Of a stretch of 19,598 nt of DNA, positions 1 to 6,409 are shown in pieces. Numbering within the stretch: the first letter of the stretch is position 1; every line of letters begins with the position of its first letter. The translations under genes and the position numbers were made by a program. The DNA is from Helicobacteraceae bacterium (GTDB lineage: Bacteria > Campylobacterota > Campylobacteria > Campylobacterales > Sulfurimonadaceae). A model generated the notes under the pieces. That model saw nothing but the letters and a program-made list of their open reading frames with translations. It had not been told where the DNA came from and did no database searches. Location: NCBI GenBank assembly GCA_027068615.1, contig JAMOQV010000210.1, forward strand, positions 1 to 19,598, read 5' to 3'.

Positions 1-2
1 AA

Positions 3-38
3 GAAACAGCAGTTGGTACAAAAAAGAAAAGAGGATAG
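3..38 (+). CDS. Possible 3' end of a truncated plus-strand gene
   Basis: The third frame from the left edge stays open and ends at TAG at 36-38, reading ETAVGTKKKRG. Its codons (GCA, GTT, GGT, ACA, AAA) match the usage of neighbouring genes, and a basic tail followed directly by a hairpin is a plausible gene end. It would converge on the MBL hydrolase gene, with one intervening position at most. Eleven residues cannot identify a family, and the first frame also stays open to 42, so this is tentative. Confidence 0.3.
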   Translation, partial: ETAVGTKKKRG

Positions 39-55
39 CTAAATGTTAGCTATCC
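20..55 (-). terminator. Hairpin terminator for the MBL/YjfB-like pair
   Basis: GGATAGCTAA (33-42) and TTAGCTATCC (46-55) form a perfect 10-bp stem with a 3-nt loop. Read on the minus strand the stem is followed by a T-rich run (TCTTTTCTTTTTT), the layout of an intrinsic terminator. The stem includes the last codons and stop of the MBL gene. On the plus strand no T run follows, so any termination of a gene arriving from the left would be weaker. Confidence 0.7.
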
Positions 56-632
56 AATAGTCAGAGTACTGTTGTTCTTGTTTTATAGTTGTACTTCCAC
101 CATGACCTGGATATATTGTTTTGTCATAGTCTAGTTGTTTAAATCTTCTTAGTGACTCTTTCATATCATCAGCAGATGAATATGGAAAATCACATCGACC
201 AATAGAGCGTTCAAAGATAAAATCACCACTAAACATAGCATCTCCTATCTCTATAGTAGAACACCCTGGACAATGACCTGGAAAATGGCGAAATTTCACT
301 TTCGTACCATCAAAATCAAACTCTTGGTTTGGTTCAACCTCTATATCTGGTTTAGATGGTGGTAAATCTGGCATCCATGAACTTTCACTCAAAAGCATAA
401 TATCACCTTTTGGTGTATAAAGTGGAATATTTAGCTTTTTTTGTAGTTCATCGTTTGACCATACATGATCAAAGTGACCGTGAGTGTTTAGTATAGCTAC
501 AGGGTTAGTTACATTTTGCAATACCCACTCAGTAGCACCAACACCAGGATCTATTATAAAATCTTTATTATCTATACTAACTATATAACAGTTTGTTTGG
601 TACTGACCCATAGGTTGAGTTTTTATAGTCAT
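39..632 (-). CDS. MBL-fold metallo-hydrolase (glyoxalase II-like)
   Basis: A 197-residue single-domain metallo-beta-lactamase-fold hydrolase. The zinc motif HGHFDH is at residues 51-56 (H51, H53, D55, H56), with further ligands H120 (PGHCPG), D137 (SGDFIF) and H177 (PGHGG), so both metal sites look intact. The fold family includes glyoxalase II-type thioesterases and persulfide dioxygenases. The protein is shorter than classical GloB and lacks its C-terminal substrate domain, resembling the stand-alone YcbL-like group, so the substrate is not known. No signal peptide is visible, so it is probably cytoplasmic. It starts 6 nt after the stop of the small YjfB-like gene and is probably co-transcribed with it, with only a weak ribosome site of its own. 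Confidence 0.9.
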   Translation of the reverse strand: MTIKTQPMGQYQTNCYIVSIDNKDFIIDPGVGATEWVLQNVTNPVAILNTHGHFDHVWSNDELQKKLNIPLYTPKGDIMLLSESSWMPDLPPSKPDIEVEPNQEFDFDGTKVKFRHFPGHCPGCSTIEIGDAMFSGDFIFERSIGRCDFPYSSADDMKESLRRFKQLDYDKTIYPGHGGSTTIKQEQQYSDYWIANI

Positions 633-638
633 AGTCTT

Positions 639-848
639 TTAACCTGTTATGTTTAAGTTTCCACCAACACCAGTTTTTTGAGCTGTTATCTCTTGAGATT
701 TAGCCGAAGCACTCTCCATAATTTTTAAATCTTGTTGACCTTGTATAACTTCTGTATCTTGAGCTTTTTTTAATACCTCAGTTTGTAGTTGTGAAGGCGA
801 CGTTGTATTTGCTACAGACGATGTTGCAGTTGCAGATGAAATATCCAT
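639..848 (-). CDS. Small YjfB-like putative motility protein
   Basis: A 69-residue protein with a Ser/Thr/Ala-rich N-terminus (MDISSATATSS), a central amphipathic helix around residues 20-55 (LQTEVLKKAQDTEVIQGQQ) and a GGNLNITG tail. The MDI start, the helical LKKAxD segment and the G-x-N-[LI]-[ND]-[IV] ending resemble the YjfB putative motility family (PF14070), whose biochemical role is unknown. A good ribosome site (AAGGAG, about 6 nt from ATG) and a TATAAT box at 879-884 on the minus strand support a real gene. It leads a two-gene unit with the MBL hydrolase. The family call comes from pattern memory and is moderate; that the ORF is expressed is more certain. Confidence 0.6.
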   Translation of the reverse strand: MDISSATATSSVANTTSPSQLQTEVLKKAQDTEVIQGQQDLKIMESASAKSQEITAQKTGVGGNLNITG

Positions 849-878
849 AATTAACTCCTTAATTTTTAATATGAAACT

Positions 879-884
879 ATTATA
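879..884 (-). promoter_or_regulatory. -10 box of the YjfB-like/MBL unit
   Basis: The minus strand reads TATAAT here. Transcription would start near 872 and give a leader of about 24 nt containing AAGGAG before the ATG at 848. The box sits 13 bp from the divergent queC -10 box, so the two promoters overlap and probably compete for polymerase. No convincing -35 is seen, as is usual for Campylobacterota. Confidence 0.6.
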
Positions 885-894
885 TACCTATATT

Positions 895-903
895 TGTTAT
901 AAT
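895..903 (+). promoter_or_regulatory. Extended -10 promoter of queC
   Basis: TGT-TATAAT is an extended -10 element (TG at 895-896, hexamer at 898-903). Exactly six bases separate the hexamer from the ATG at 910, so the expected transcription start coincides with the A of the start codon. No Shine-Dalgarno sequence is present. Confidence 0.6.
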
Positions 904-909
904 AACCTT

Positions 910-1587
910 ATGAAAAATATTAAAAATAAAAAAGCAGTTTGTATTATGAGTGGTGGTATGGACTCTACACTTAGTGCTTATATGATGAAAAATGATGGTT
1001 ATGAGATAATAGGTGTTCATTTTAACTATGATCAAAGAACTCAAAAAAAAGAGTTAGAATGTTTTTACCAGATATGTAATGATTTGGATGTAAAAGAGAA
1101 GTATGTTCTTGATTTGAACTTTTTTAAACAACTTGGAGCATCGGCACTTACAGATAAAAGTATAGAAGTACCAACAGGTGGTATAAAAGAGGGTGTTCCT
1201 GTTACTTATGTCCCTTTTAGAAATGGTATATTTTTATCTATGGCTGGGGCTATTGCTGAAAAAGAGGGTGCTAGTGTTATAAGTATAGGTGTTGTTGAGG
1301 AAGATAGTAGTGGTTATCCTGATTGTAGAGAGAGTTATATAAAAAGTATGCAAGAGAGTATAAATCTCGGTACAAAAGATGAAACAAATATAACTATAAG
1401 TATGCCACTTGTAAGTTTAAAAAAATCACAAATAGTTCAAAAAGCATTAGAGTTAGAAGTGCCACTAAAACACACTTGGAGTTGTTACAAAAATGAAGAT
1501 AAAGCTTGTGGAGTGTGTGATAGTTGCAGATTAAGACTAAATGGCTTTAATCAAGCTGGAGTAAAAGACCCCATCCATTATGAGTAA
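910..1587 (+). CDS. queC: 7-cyano-7-deazaguanine synthase QueC
   Basis: QueC converts 7-carboxy-7-deazaguanine to preQ0, using ATP and ammonia, in queuosine synthesis for tRNA. The 225-residue product has the PP-loop ATP-pyrophosphatase motif SGGMDST (residues 14-20) and a C-terminal zinc site formed by C192, C200, C203 and C206 (C-x7-C-x2-C-x2-C). Length fits the family. The reading frame is open upstream to an ATG at 871, but 910 is preferred: QueC proteins begin just before the PP-loop, and a TATAAT box lies between the two ATGs, so a message from that promoter could not contain the first one. The gene seems leaderless. The downstream peptidase overlaps its end by 8 nt. No other queuosine gene is in the window. 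Confidence 0.95.
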   Translation: MKNIKNKKAVCIMSGGMDSTLSAYMMKNDGYEIIGVHFNYDQRTQKKELECFYQICNDLDVKEKYVLDLNFFKQLGASALTDKSIEVPTGGIKEGVPVTYVPFRNGIFLSMAGAIAEKEGASVISIGVVEEDSSGYPDCRESYIKSMQESINLGTKDETNITISMPLVSLKKSQIVQKALELEVPLKHTWSCYKNEDKACGVCDSCRLRLNGFNQAGVKDPIHYE

Positions 1588-2239
1588 AATCTTTTTTAAC
1601 GGTATAGAGATAGATTATATCTGTAAAAAAAGTTTAAAGCATAGTTATATTAGCATCTCAAAAGATGCTAAAGTGGTACTAAAAACACCACAAGTATCTA
1701 AACTCTATATAGATAATCTTCTAAAATCAAAAGAAAGTTGGATAAAAAAACAGCTTAAAGAATTAGAAAACAACAAACCCATAGATATAAAACTAAAAGA
1801 GGAAGTTTTACTTTTTGGAGAGGTTTATGGTATAAATCATCAAGAGGTAAGTTTTTTAAAAGAAGCACTAAAAAGAGTAAGAGTTCTAAATGAAATAAAT
1901 ATATCAAAATGTTATAACAACTTTTATAAAAATCTAGCTCAAACTTATCTAACTTCAAGGCTTGATTATTTTTCAAAAAAGATGGATTTAGCATACAGTG
2001 AAGTTAGATATAAAAAACTAAAAAGAAGATGGGGTAGTTGTAGTAGTAAAAAAGTGATAACATTAAATACTCAACTTTTAAAAATTGATAAAGAGCTTAT
2101 AGATTATGTTGTTGTTCATGAGTTAGCTCATTTAAAGTATATGAACCATTCAAAAGATTTTCATCATCTAGTTAGATGTTATATAAATGATGAAAAGTTA
2201 AGAAGAGAGAAGTTAAAAAAAATCAATCTTCTTTTTTAA
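1580..2239 (+). CDS. YgjP-like zinc metallopeptidase (DUF45)
   Basis: A 219-residue protein of the YgjP-like/DUF45 (WLM-related) metallopeptidase family. The family hallmark WGSCSS is at residues 151-156, and the zinc motif HELAH at 180-184 is followed by H190 in NHSKDF, giving a complete H-E-x2-H plus third ligand. The N-terminal half (1-140) is a basic, helix-rich domain usual for the family. No signal peptide or membrane segment is seen, so it is probably cytoplasmic. Its ATG lies 8 nt inside queC without a Shine-Dalgarno sequence, so translation probably depends on coupling to queC. Its last 17 nt overlap the end of the convergent glycoside-hydrolase-like gene. The substrates of the family are poorly known. 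Confidence 0.85.
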   Translation: MSKIFFNGIEIDYICKKSLKHSYISISKDAKVVLKTPQVSKLYIDNLLKSKESWIKKQLKELENNKPIDIKLKEEVLLFGEVYGINHQEVSFLKEALKRVRVLNEINISKCYNNFYKNLAQTYLTSRLDYFSKKMDLAYSEVRYKKLKRRWGSCSSKKVITLNTQLLKIDKELIDYVVVHELAHLKYMNHSKDFHHLVRCYINDEKLRREKLKKINLLF

Positions 2240-3446
2240 AATAGTTTATATTGTATCTACTAGATGGTGACCATATCATCCAACCACTTGTATTTACATC
2301 TTGTGTTGCTTTTATTTGTTGTTGTATCTCAACCTTTTTATAGGATCTTTTTTTATGTGCATAGTCTCTAAAAGATTGTAACCATGGTCGCATTCTTTTC
2401 ATAGATATTATTTTTTCATTGTGTTTTAAACTTCTATATATAACTATATATGGATGTTCAGATGGATGTTTTACATTAAAAGAACCTTTTGAAAATCCTG
2501 ATGGATAAAGCATAGGGCAGATATAATCAGCATGTTTTGCCAATGATTTTATAGTTTGACCGATGCCAACATCACCTTTTTCCCAACATACATTACCATA
2601 AGTATCTACAGATATAAAAGTACCATATTTTTTTAGTTTTTTTTGTGCTAGGTTTAAAAAGTTGCTTATAGCTTCTGTACGGTTTTTTTGTGTATTTTCT
2701 TTGCAAAATTTCAACCCTTTTTTTGCAGGAAATCTTATATAATCAAAATTAACCTCATCAAATCCAGCTTTTGCAACTTCCTCGGCTATTTTTATAGTAT
2801 AGGTATGACTTCTTTTATCATAAGGGTTTACCCAAGCCATCTTATCGCCATTTCTCCAAATCTTGCCATTTAATTTTTTTATAGCATAGTCTGGGTTGTG
2901 AGAGGCTTGAATCTCATCTTTAAAAACTACAATTCTAGCTATTGTATAGATATCATTCTCTTTCATAAGTTTTATAAACTTAGTTATATCTTTTATAGTT
3001 CTTTGTCTTGAAGCTCCATAACTATTTGCTTGTTTAAAATTTGTTTTAAATGATGTTAAACCATAAGCATTTTTTACATCAACTACGATAGCATTTATCT
3101 CTGTTTTTTTTACTATATTTAAAATATTTTTTATAGTTTTTGAGTTTGTATTTGCTCCCCAAAATGTAAGATATAGTGCTTTTACCGTTATAGGTTGTAG
3201 TTTAAACTCTTTTTGAGTTGTATTTGCATCAAAAGAAAATCTTTTATAACCATAAGCTTTTATATGAAAAGTCTTATTGTTATCTACACTAAATGTACCA
3301 TTTATATCTGAATATATAGTTTTTATTTCATCATTTATCATAGCACCTTTTAGAGGTTTTAAAGTTTTTGCATCTATCACTTTAGCACTAAAAGCAAATA
3401 TACTCAAAGGGATAAATAAACTTAGTAAAAATAATCTACCTTTCAT
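2223..3446 (-). CDS. Secreted DUF4015 glycoside-hydrolase-like protein
   Basis: A 407-residue exported protein. Residues 1-20 form a signal peptide (basic MKGR, then a hydrophobic core). Residues about 21-85 look like a carboxypeptidase-regulatory-like beta domain. From about 90 onward it matches the putative glycoside hydrolase family DUF4015 (PF13200), a TIM-barrel group: NAIVVDVKNAYG (118-129), the acidic strand DEVNFDYIRFP (230-240) and the late barrel strand YICPMLYPSGF (308-318). D235 and E231 are candidates for the catalytic acids. Family substrates are undefined, so the polysaccharide target is unknown. The ATG overlaps the end of the TRAP gene by 11 nt with GAGG placed about 10 nt upstream, so the two are translationally coupled. 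Confidence 0.85.
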   Translation of the reverse strand: MKGRLFLLSLFIPLSIFAFSAKVIDAKTLKPLKGAMINDEIKTIYSDINGTFSVDNNKTFHIKAYGYKRFSFDANTTQKEFKLQPITVKALYLTFWGANTNSKTIKNILNIVKKTEINAIVVDVKNAYGLTSFKTNFKQANSYGASRQRTIKDITKFIKLMKENDIYTIARIVVFKDEIQASHNPDYAIKKLNGKIWRNGDKMAWVNPYDKRSHTYTIKIAEEVAKAGFDEVNFDYIRFPAKKGLKFCKENTQKNRTEAISNFLNLAQKKLKKYGTFISVDTYGNVCWEKGDVGIGQTIKSLAKHADYICPMLYPSGFSKGSFNVKHPSEHPYIVIYRSLKHNEKIISMKRMRPWLQSFRDYAHKKRSYKKVEIQQQIKATQDVNTSGWMIWSPSSRYNINYFKKED

Positions 3447-4569
3447 TTAAAAAGTACCTCAAACTAGCATCGCTCCACTCTTTTGAAAGATTTAGATAGT
3501 TATCTATAGAAGCATATACTTTTTCAAAATCTTTATTTTTAGAACTTAATTCAGATATAACCTCTTTAAGTGCTTTTTTACCAGCTTGTGTAACATCATC
3601 TGGAAACTGTGAAAGGGTAACATTTAACTCTTTTAGTTTTTGAAGTGCTTGAATGTTTTGTGAGTGAAACTTATAAGTCATATTTGCATTCATCTCACTA
3701 GAAGCAACCTCTATCATAGCTTGATGTTCAAATGCAAGTTTATTCCATGAATGTTTGTTAAATGTAAGCTCAAGTATAGACCCTGGTTCATGCCAACCAG
3801 AGTAGTAGTATGGTGCAACTTTATAAAAGCCCATTTTTATATCAAGTGCAGGTCCTACCCACTCAGTTGCATCTATAACACCTCTTTCAAGTGAAGTGTA
3901 TATCTCTCCAGCTGGTAAAAGGATAGGATTTACTCCCATCTTAGCCATTACCTCACCACCAAGACCAGGGATACGCATCTTTAACCCTTGCATATCAGCT
4001 AAAGAGTTTATCGGTTTTCTAAACCATCCACCCATCTGAATATTGGTATTTCCACCTAAAAATGGATGCAAGTTGTATTTTGCATATTGTTCTCTCCAAA
4101 GTTCAAGCCCACCACCATAAAGCATCCATGAGTTTATCTCTTCAGCTGTAAAACCAAACGGGATACCACTATAAAGTGAAAAAGCAGAGTTTTTACCTTT
4201 CCAGTAGTATGGACCTGAGTGAAATGCATCTATCTGTCCACTACTTGTTGCATCAAAAACAGCAAGGGCAGGGACTAGAATATTTTTAGGATATATTTTT
4301 ATCTCTAATGAACCCCCACTTATATCTTTTACCCGTTTTGCAAAATCATCAACACCAGTTCCCATGATAGGAAAATGTGCAGGCCAACTTGTAGCTAGTT
4401 TTATAGTTGTTTTTTTATTTCGGTTTATATTTACTCGTTTTTTATCATCAGCACTTTTTTGTGGATGTTTTGAGTAGTCTATAGCCTGTCTGTTACTGTC
4501 ATTACATCCAGCAAATGCCAATATAGCAGATGCAGTTGTAGTTGTTGTTAAAAAATCTCTTCTATTCAT
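3436..4569 (-). CDS. TRAP transporter substrate-binding protein, DctP/TakP-like
   Basis: A 377-residue extracytoplasmic solute receptor. From the chosen start MNRRDFL the N-terminus is a twin-arginine signal (RR at 3-4) with a likely lipidation Cys (AFAGC, C22), so a Tat-exported lipoprotein is inferred. The mature part carries signatures of the DctP/TakP branch: KLATSWP near the start, NTNIQMGGWFRKPI, LKMRIPGLGGEVMAKMG and GVIDATEWVGP. TakP-type receptors bind 2-oxo acids or related carboxylates, so a carboxylate ligand is inferred. An in-frame ATG seven codons upstream (4590) is rejected because it precedes the RR motif and lies before the -10 box. No DctQ or DctM permease gene is in the window, making this an orphan receptor here. 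It leads the operon with the DUF4015 gene. Confidence 0.9.
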   Translation of the reverse strand: MNRRDFLTTTTTASAILAFAGCNDSNRQAIDYSKHPQKSADDKKRVNINRNKKTTIKLATSWPAHFPIMGTGVDDFAKRVKDISGGSLEIKIYPKNILVPALAVFDATSSGQIDAFHSGPYYWKGKNSAFSLYSGIPFGFTAEEINSWMLYGGGLELWREQYAKYNLHPFLGGNTNIQMGGWFRKPINSLADMQGLKMRIPGLGGEVMAKMGVNPILLPAGEIYTSLERGVIDATEWVGPALDIKMGFYKVAPYYYSGWHEPGSILELTFNKHSWNKLAFEHQAMIEVASSEMNANMTYKFHSQNIQALQKLKELNVTLSQFPDDVTQAGKKALKEVISELSSKNKDFEKVYASIDNYLNLSKEWSDASLRYFLNER

Positions 4570-4575
4570 AATCGT

Positions 4576-4584
4576 ATTGTAGCA
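4576..4584 (-). promoter_or_regulatory. Extended -10 promoter of the TRAP/DUF4015 operon
   Basis: The minus strand reads TGC-TACAAT, an extended -10 element. The hexamer (4576-4581) is separated by exactly six bases from the ATG at 4569. As with queC the start codon falls at the expected +1, and no Shine-Dalgarno sequence is present. Confidence 0.5.
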
Positions 4585-4591
4585 AATCAAG

Positions 4592-4604
4592 TACCAATTT
4601 GGTA
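4592..4604. promoter_or_regulatory. Palindrome between divergent promoters (candidate operator)
   Basis: TACCAA-T-TTGGTA is a perfect 13-bp palindrome. It ends inside the ppaC -10 box (4603-4608) and covers the expected -35 area of the divergent TRAP promoter. A dimeric regulator bound here would block both. It is short enough to occur by chance in AT-rich DNA. Confidence 0.35.
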
Positions 4605-4608
4605 TAAT
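4603..4608 (+). promoter_or_regulatory. -10 box of ppaC
   Basis: GGTATAAT with the hexamer at 4603-4608; transcription would begin near 4615. The leader contains AAAGG about 7 nt before the ATG at 4634. An ATG at 4610 opens only a four-codon frame (MSKK) and would lie upstream of the start site. Confidence 0.6.
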
Positions 4609-4633
4609 TATGTCAAAAAAATAAAGGTAAAAA

Positions 4634-5551
4634 ATGTCAACATATATTTTTGGTCACACAAGTCCAGATAGCGACTCTATCATAGGGGCTATATCTCTTT
4701 CATATCTTAAAAATCAACTAGGTGAAGATACTATCCCTACTCGTCAAGGTGAAATTTCAGCAGAGACAGAGTTTATACTAAATAAGTTTGGTGGAAAAGT
4801 TCCAGAGTTAAAAACTAGCGTAGCAGGGGAAAAAGTATATCTTGTAGATTTTTCAGATAAAGCTCAAGCTCCAAAAGACATCATGGAAGCTACTATACTT
4901 GGTATAGTTGATCACCATAAACTAGGAGATTTAACAACTTCTACACCGTTAGAGTGTTGGATAAGACCTATAGGATGCTCAAACACAGTTATAAAAGAGA
5001 TGTTTGATTCTTATGGTGTTGAGATACCAAAAGATTTAGCTGGTATGATGATGTGTGCAATATTAAGCGATACAGTAATCTTTAAATCACCAACTTGCAC
5101 AAAAGTAGATACAAAAGCTGTAAAAGAGTTAGCAAAAATTGCTGGTATTGAAGATTATAAAAAATTAGCGATGGATATGTTTATAGTAAAATCAGCAGTA
5201 GATGGTGCAAGTGCTAGAGACTTAAACACAAGAGATTATAAACAGTTTGAGATGAATGGTACAAAAATAGGGGTAAATCAACTAGAGATGGTAGATATAT
5301 CTGTACTTGAACCACGACACGATGAAATACTAGAAGATATGAAAAAGATGAAAGAGGAAGAGGGGCTTCATACTATACTTGTTCTTTTAACAGATATTAT
5401 GAAAGAGGGTTCTTTACTTCTATGTGTAAGTGATGATGCTTCTAAGATAGAAAAAGCTTTTGATACAAAACTAGAAAATAATAAAGTTTGGTTAGATGGA
5501 GTTCTTAGCCGTAAAAAACAAGTTATACCGTTTGTTCAACCACAATTTTAA
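4634..5551 (+). CDS. ppaC: Manganese-dependent inorganic pyrophosphatase (family II)
   Basis: Hydrolyses pyrophosphate to two phosphates in the cytoplasm, pulling biosynthetic reactions forward. The 305-residue product is a DHH-superfamily family II enzyme. Metal ligands by motif are H8, D12 and D14 (GHTSPDSDS), D72 (VDFSD), the DHH at 93-95, and D146 (SDT). The C-terminal substrate-binding motif SRKKQVIP is at 292-299. A difference from the usual VDHNE motif is VDFSD, where Phe73 replaces the customary His next to the metal Asp. Length and domain layout are normal (DHH about 1-185, DHHA2 about 190-305), with no CBS insertion, so no nucleotide regulation by that route is expected. It has its own promoter and ribosome site and is transcribed away from the TRAP operon. 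Confidence 0.95.
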   Translation: MSTYIFGHTSPDSDSIIGAISLSYLKNQLGEDTIPTRQGEISAETEFILNKFGGKVPELKTSVAGEKVYLVDFSDKAQAPKDIMEATILGIVDHHKLGDLTTSTPLECWIRPIGCSNTVIKEMFDSYGVEIPKDLAGMMMCAILSDTVIFKSPTCTKVDTKAVKELAKIAGIEDYKKLAMDMFIVKSAVDGASARDLNTRDYKQFEMNGTKIGVNQLEMVDISVLEPRHDEILEDMKKMKEEEGLHTILVLLTDIMKEGSLLLCVSDDASKIEKAFDTKLENNKVWLDGVLSRKKQVIPFVQPQF

Positions 5552-5569
5552 AAAATCCATATTCCTATC

Positions 5570-5598
5570 TTGACTAATGAACATATGTTCGATATAAT
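5570..5598 (+). promoter_or_regulatory. Near-consensus sigma70 promoter of the TauE-NifX-DUF134 operon
   Basis: TTGACT (5570-5575) and TATAAT (5593-5598) are separated by exactly 17 bp, much closer to consensus than any other promoter in the window. Transcription should begin near 5605. A strong promoter packed with operators suggests a unit that is silent until derepressed. Confidence 0.8.
5579..5590. promoter_or_regulatory. Operator copy 1: palindrome GAACATATGTTC
   Basis: A perfect 12-bp palindrome filling most of the spacer between the -35 and -10 boxes. Preceded by T, it reads TGAACA-TA-TGTTC, close to the TGAACA-N2-T(G/A)TTCA core bound by ArsR-SmtB family repressors. Binding here would exclude RNA polymerase. 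Confidence 0.7.
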
Positions 5599-5606
5599 TT
5601 GTATCT

Positions 5607-5618
5607 GAACATATGTTC
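5607..5618. promoter_or_regulatory. Operator copy 2: palindrome GAACATATGTTC
   Basis: An identical second copy, also preceded by T (13 identical bases), 28 bp downstream of copy 1 from start to start. It lies just past the expected +1. Two exact copies in a 90-bp gap are very unlikely by chance. Twenty-three bases separate it from the TTG start codon. Confidence 0.7.
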
Positions 5619-5641
5619 TAAAATGTCAATTAGGATTTAAT

Positions 5642-6409
5642 TTGGAATCAATAAATATTTACTCCATTATAACCATAGCTTTTTTAGGTTCTTTTGGTCA
5701 CTGCATCGGTATGTGTGGTGGGATTATAGTTGCATATAGTTCAACTAAGATAGATGATAAGTGGAATAAGACTAAGCAAACTATAGCTCATATATTTTAC
5801 TCTTTTGGTAGGATATTTACTTATACACTTTTAGGTGGTATTTTTGGTTTCTTAGGTGGTGTTGCTATGTTTAACAACTTAGCAAATGGTATTTTACTTA
5901 TAGTGGCTGGGATATTTATGATTTTAGCAGGACTTTCTTTAAGTGGTAAAATTAAATTTTTAACACTTATAGAACACTCTTTTTCTTCAAACTCTTTTTA
6001 TACAAAAACTTTTAGAGAACTTCTTAAAACAAAATCATTGTTTAGTTTTTTTGTACTTGGTATGCTAAATGGACTTTTACCATGTGGTTTAGTTTACTTT
6101 TTTGCAGTTACAGCTGCTAGTACAGCAAGTCCAGTTTATGGAGCATTGGTTATGTTTATATTTGGTGTTAGTACCATACCAGCACTTTTTAGTTTAGGTT
6201 TTTTTGTAGGTTTATATAAAAATGGAAAATTTAGAAATATGATGATGAAGTTAGCTTCTATAAGTGTTATTATATTTGGACTTTTTACTTTAAGAAATGG
6301 TTATTACTATATAAAGTACCCTCAAAAAACCATAAGTGAATGTTGTGAATTTAATCCAGATACAGTAGAAGAGAATCAAACAATTAAAAATTTAAAGGAG
6401 ATAAAATGA
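5642..6409 (+). CDS. GMCGG-type TauE/SafE (DsbD_2/UreH-like) membrane protein
   Basis: A 255-residue integral membrane protein with about six helices (near 7-30, 48-72, 76-100, 131-158, 163-190, 202-222). It belongs to the DsbD_2/UreH-like branch often labelled sulfite exporter TauE/SafE. Diagnostic motifs are GHCIGMCGG (19-27) in helix 1 and LLPCG (145-149) in helix 4. H20, C21, M24, C25 and C148 are potential metal or thiol ligands inside the membrane, and the tail adds a C234-C235 pair. Relatives occur near copper, nickel and cytochrome-assembly genes, so metal or thiol transport is likelier than sulfite export, but this is inference. The start is TTG at 5642, chosen because AGGA lies 6 nt upstream; an ATG at 5623 opens only a five-codon frame. 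First gene of the operon, overlapping the next by 4 nt. Confidence 0.85.
   Translation: MESINIYSIITIAFLGSFGHCIGMCGGIIVAYSSTKIDDKWNKTKQTIAHIFYSFGRIFTYTLLGGIFGFLGGVAMFNNLANGILLIVAGIFMILAGLSLSGKIKFLTLIEHSFSSNSFYTKTFRELLKTKSLFSFFVLGMLNGLLPCGLVYFFAVTAASTASPVYGALVMFIFGVSTIPALFSLGFFVGLYKNGKFRNMMMKLASISVIIFGLFTLRNGYYYIKYPQKTISECCEFNPDTVEENQTIKNLKEIK

Noticed and set aside
871..909. Upstream in-frame ATG as the queC start
   Set aside because: It would add 13 residues before the normal QueC N-terminus, has no ribosome site of its own, and a TATAAT box lies between it and the ATG at 910.
4570..4590. Upstream in-frame ATG as the TRAP receptor start
   Set aside because: It would place seven residues before the twin-arginine motif and lies upstream of the likely transcription start.
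5579..5618. The two GAACATATGTTC copies as RNA hairpins or a riboswitch
   Set aside because: Copy 1 lies upstream of the transcription start and cannot be in the RNA. Each palindrome has no loop, which suits protein binding to DNA better than RNA folding.
5623..5640. Five-codon ORF (MSIRI) in the leader of the TauE-NifX-DUF134 operon as a regulatory leader peptide
   Set aside because: Too short, no ribosome site before it and no attenuator-like hairpin after it.
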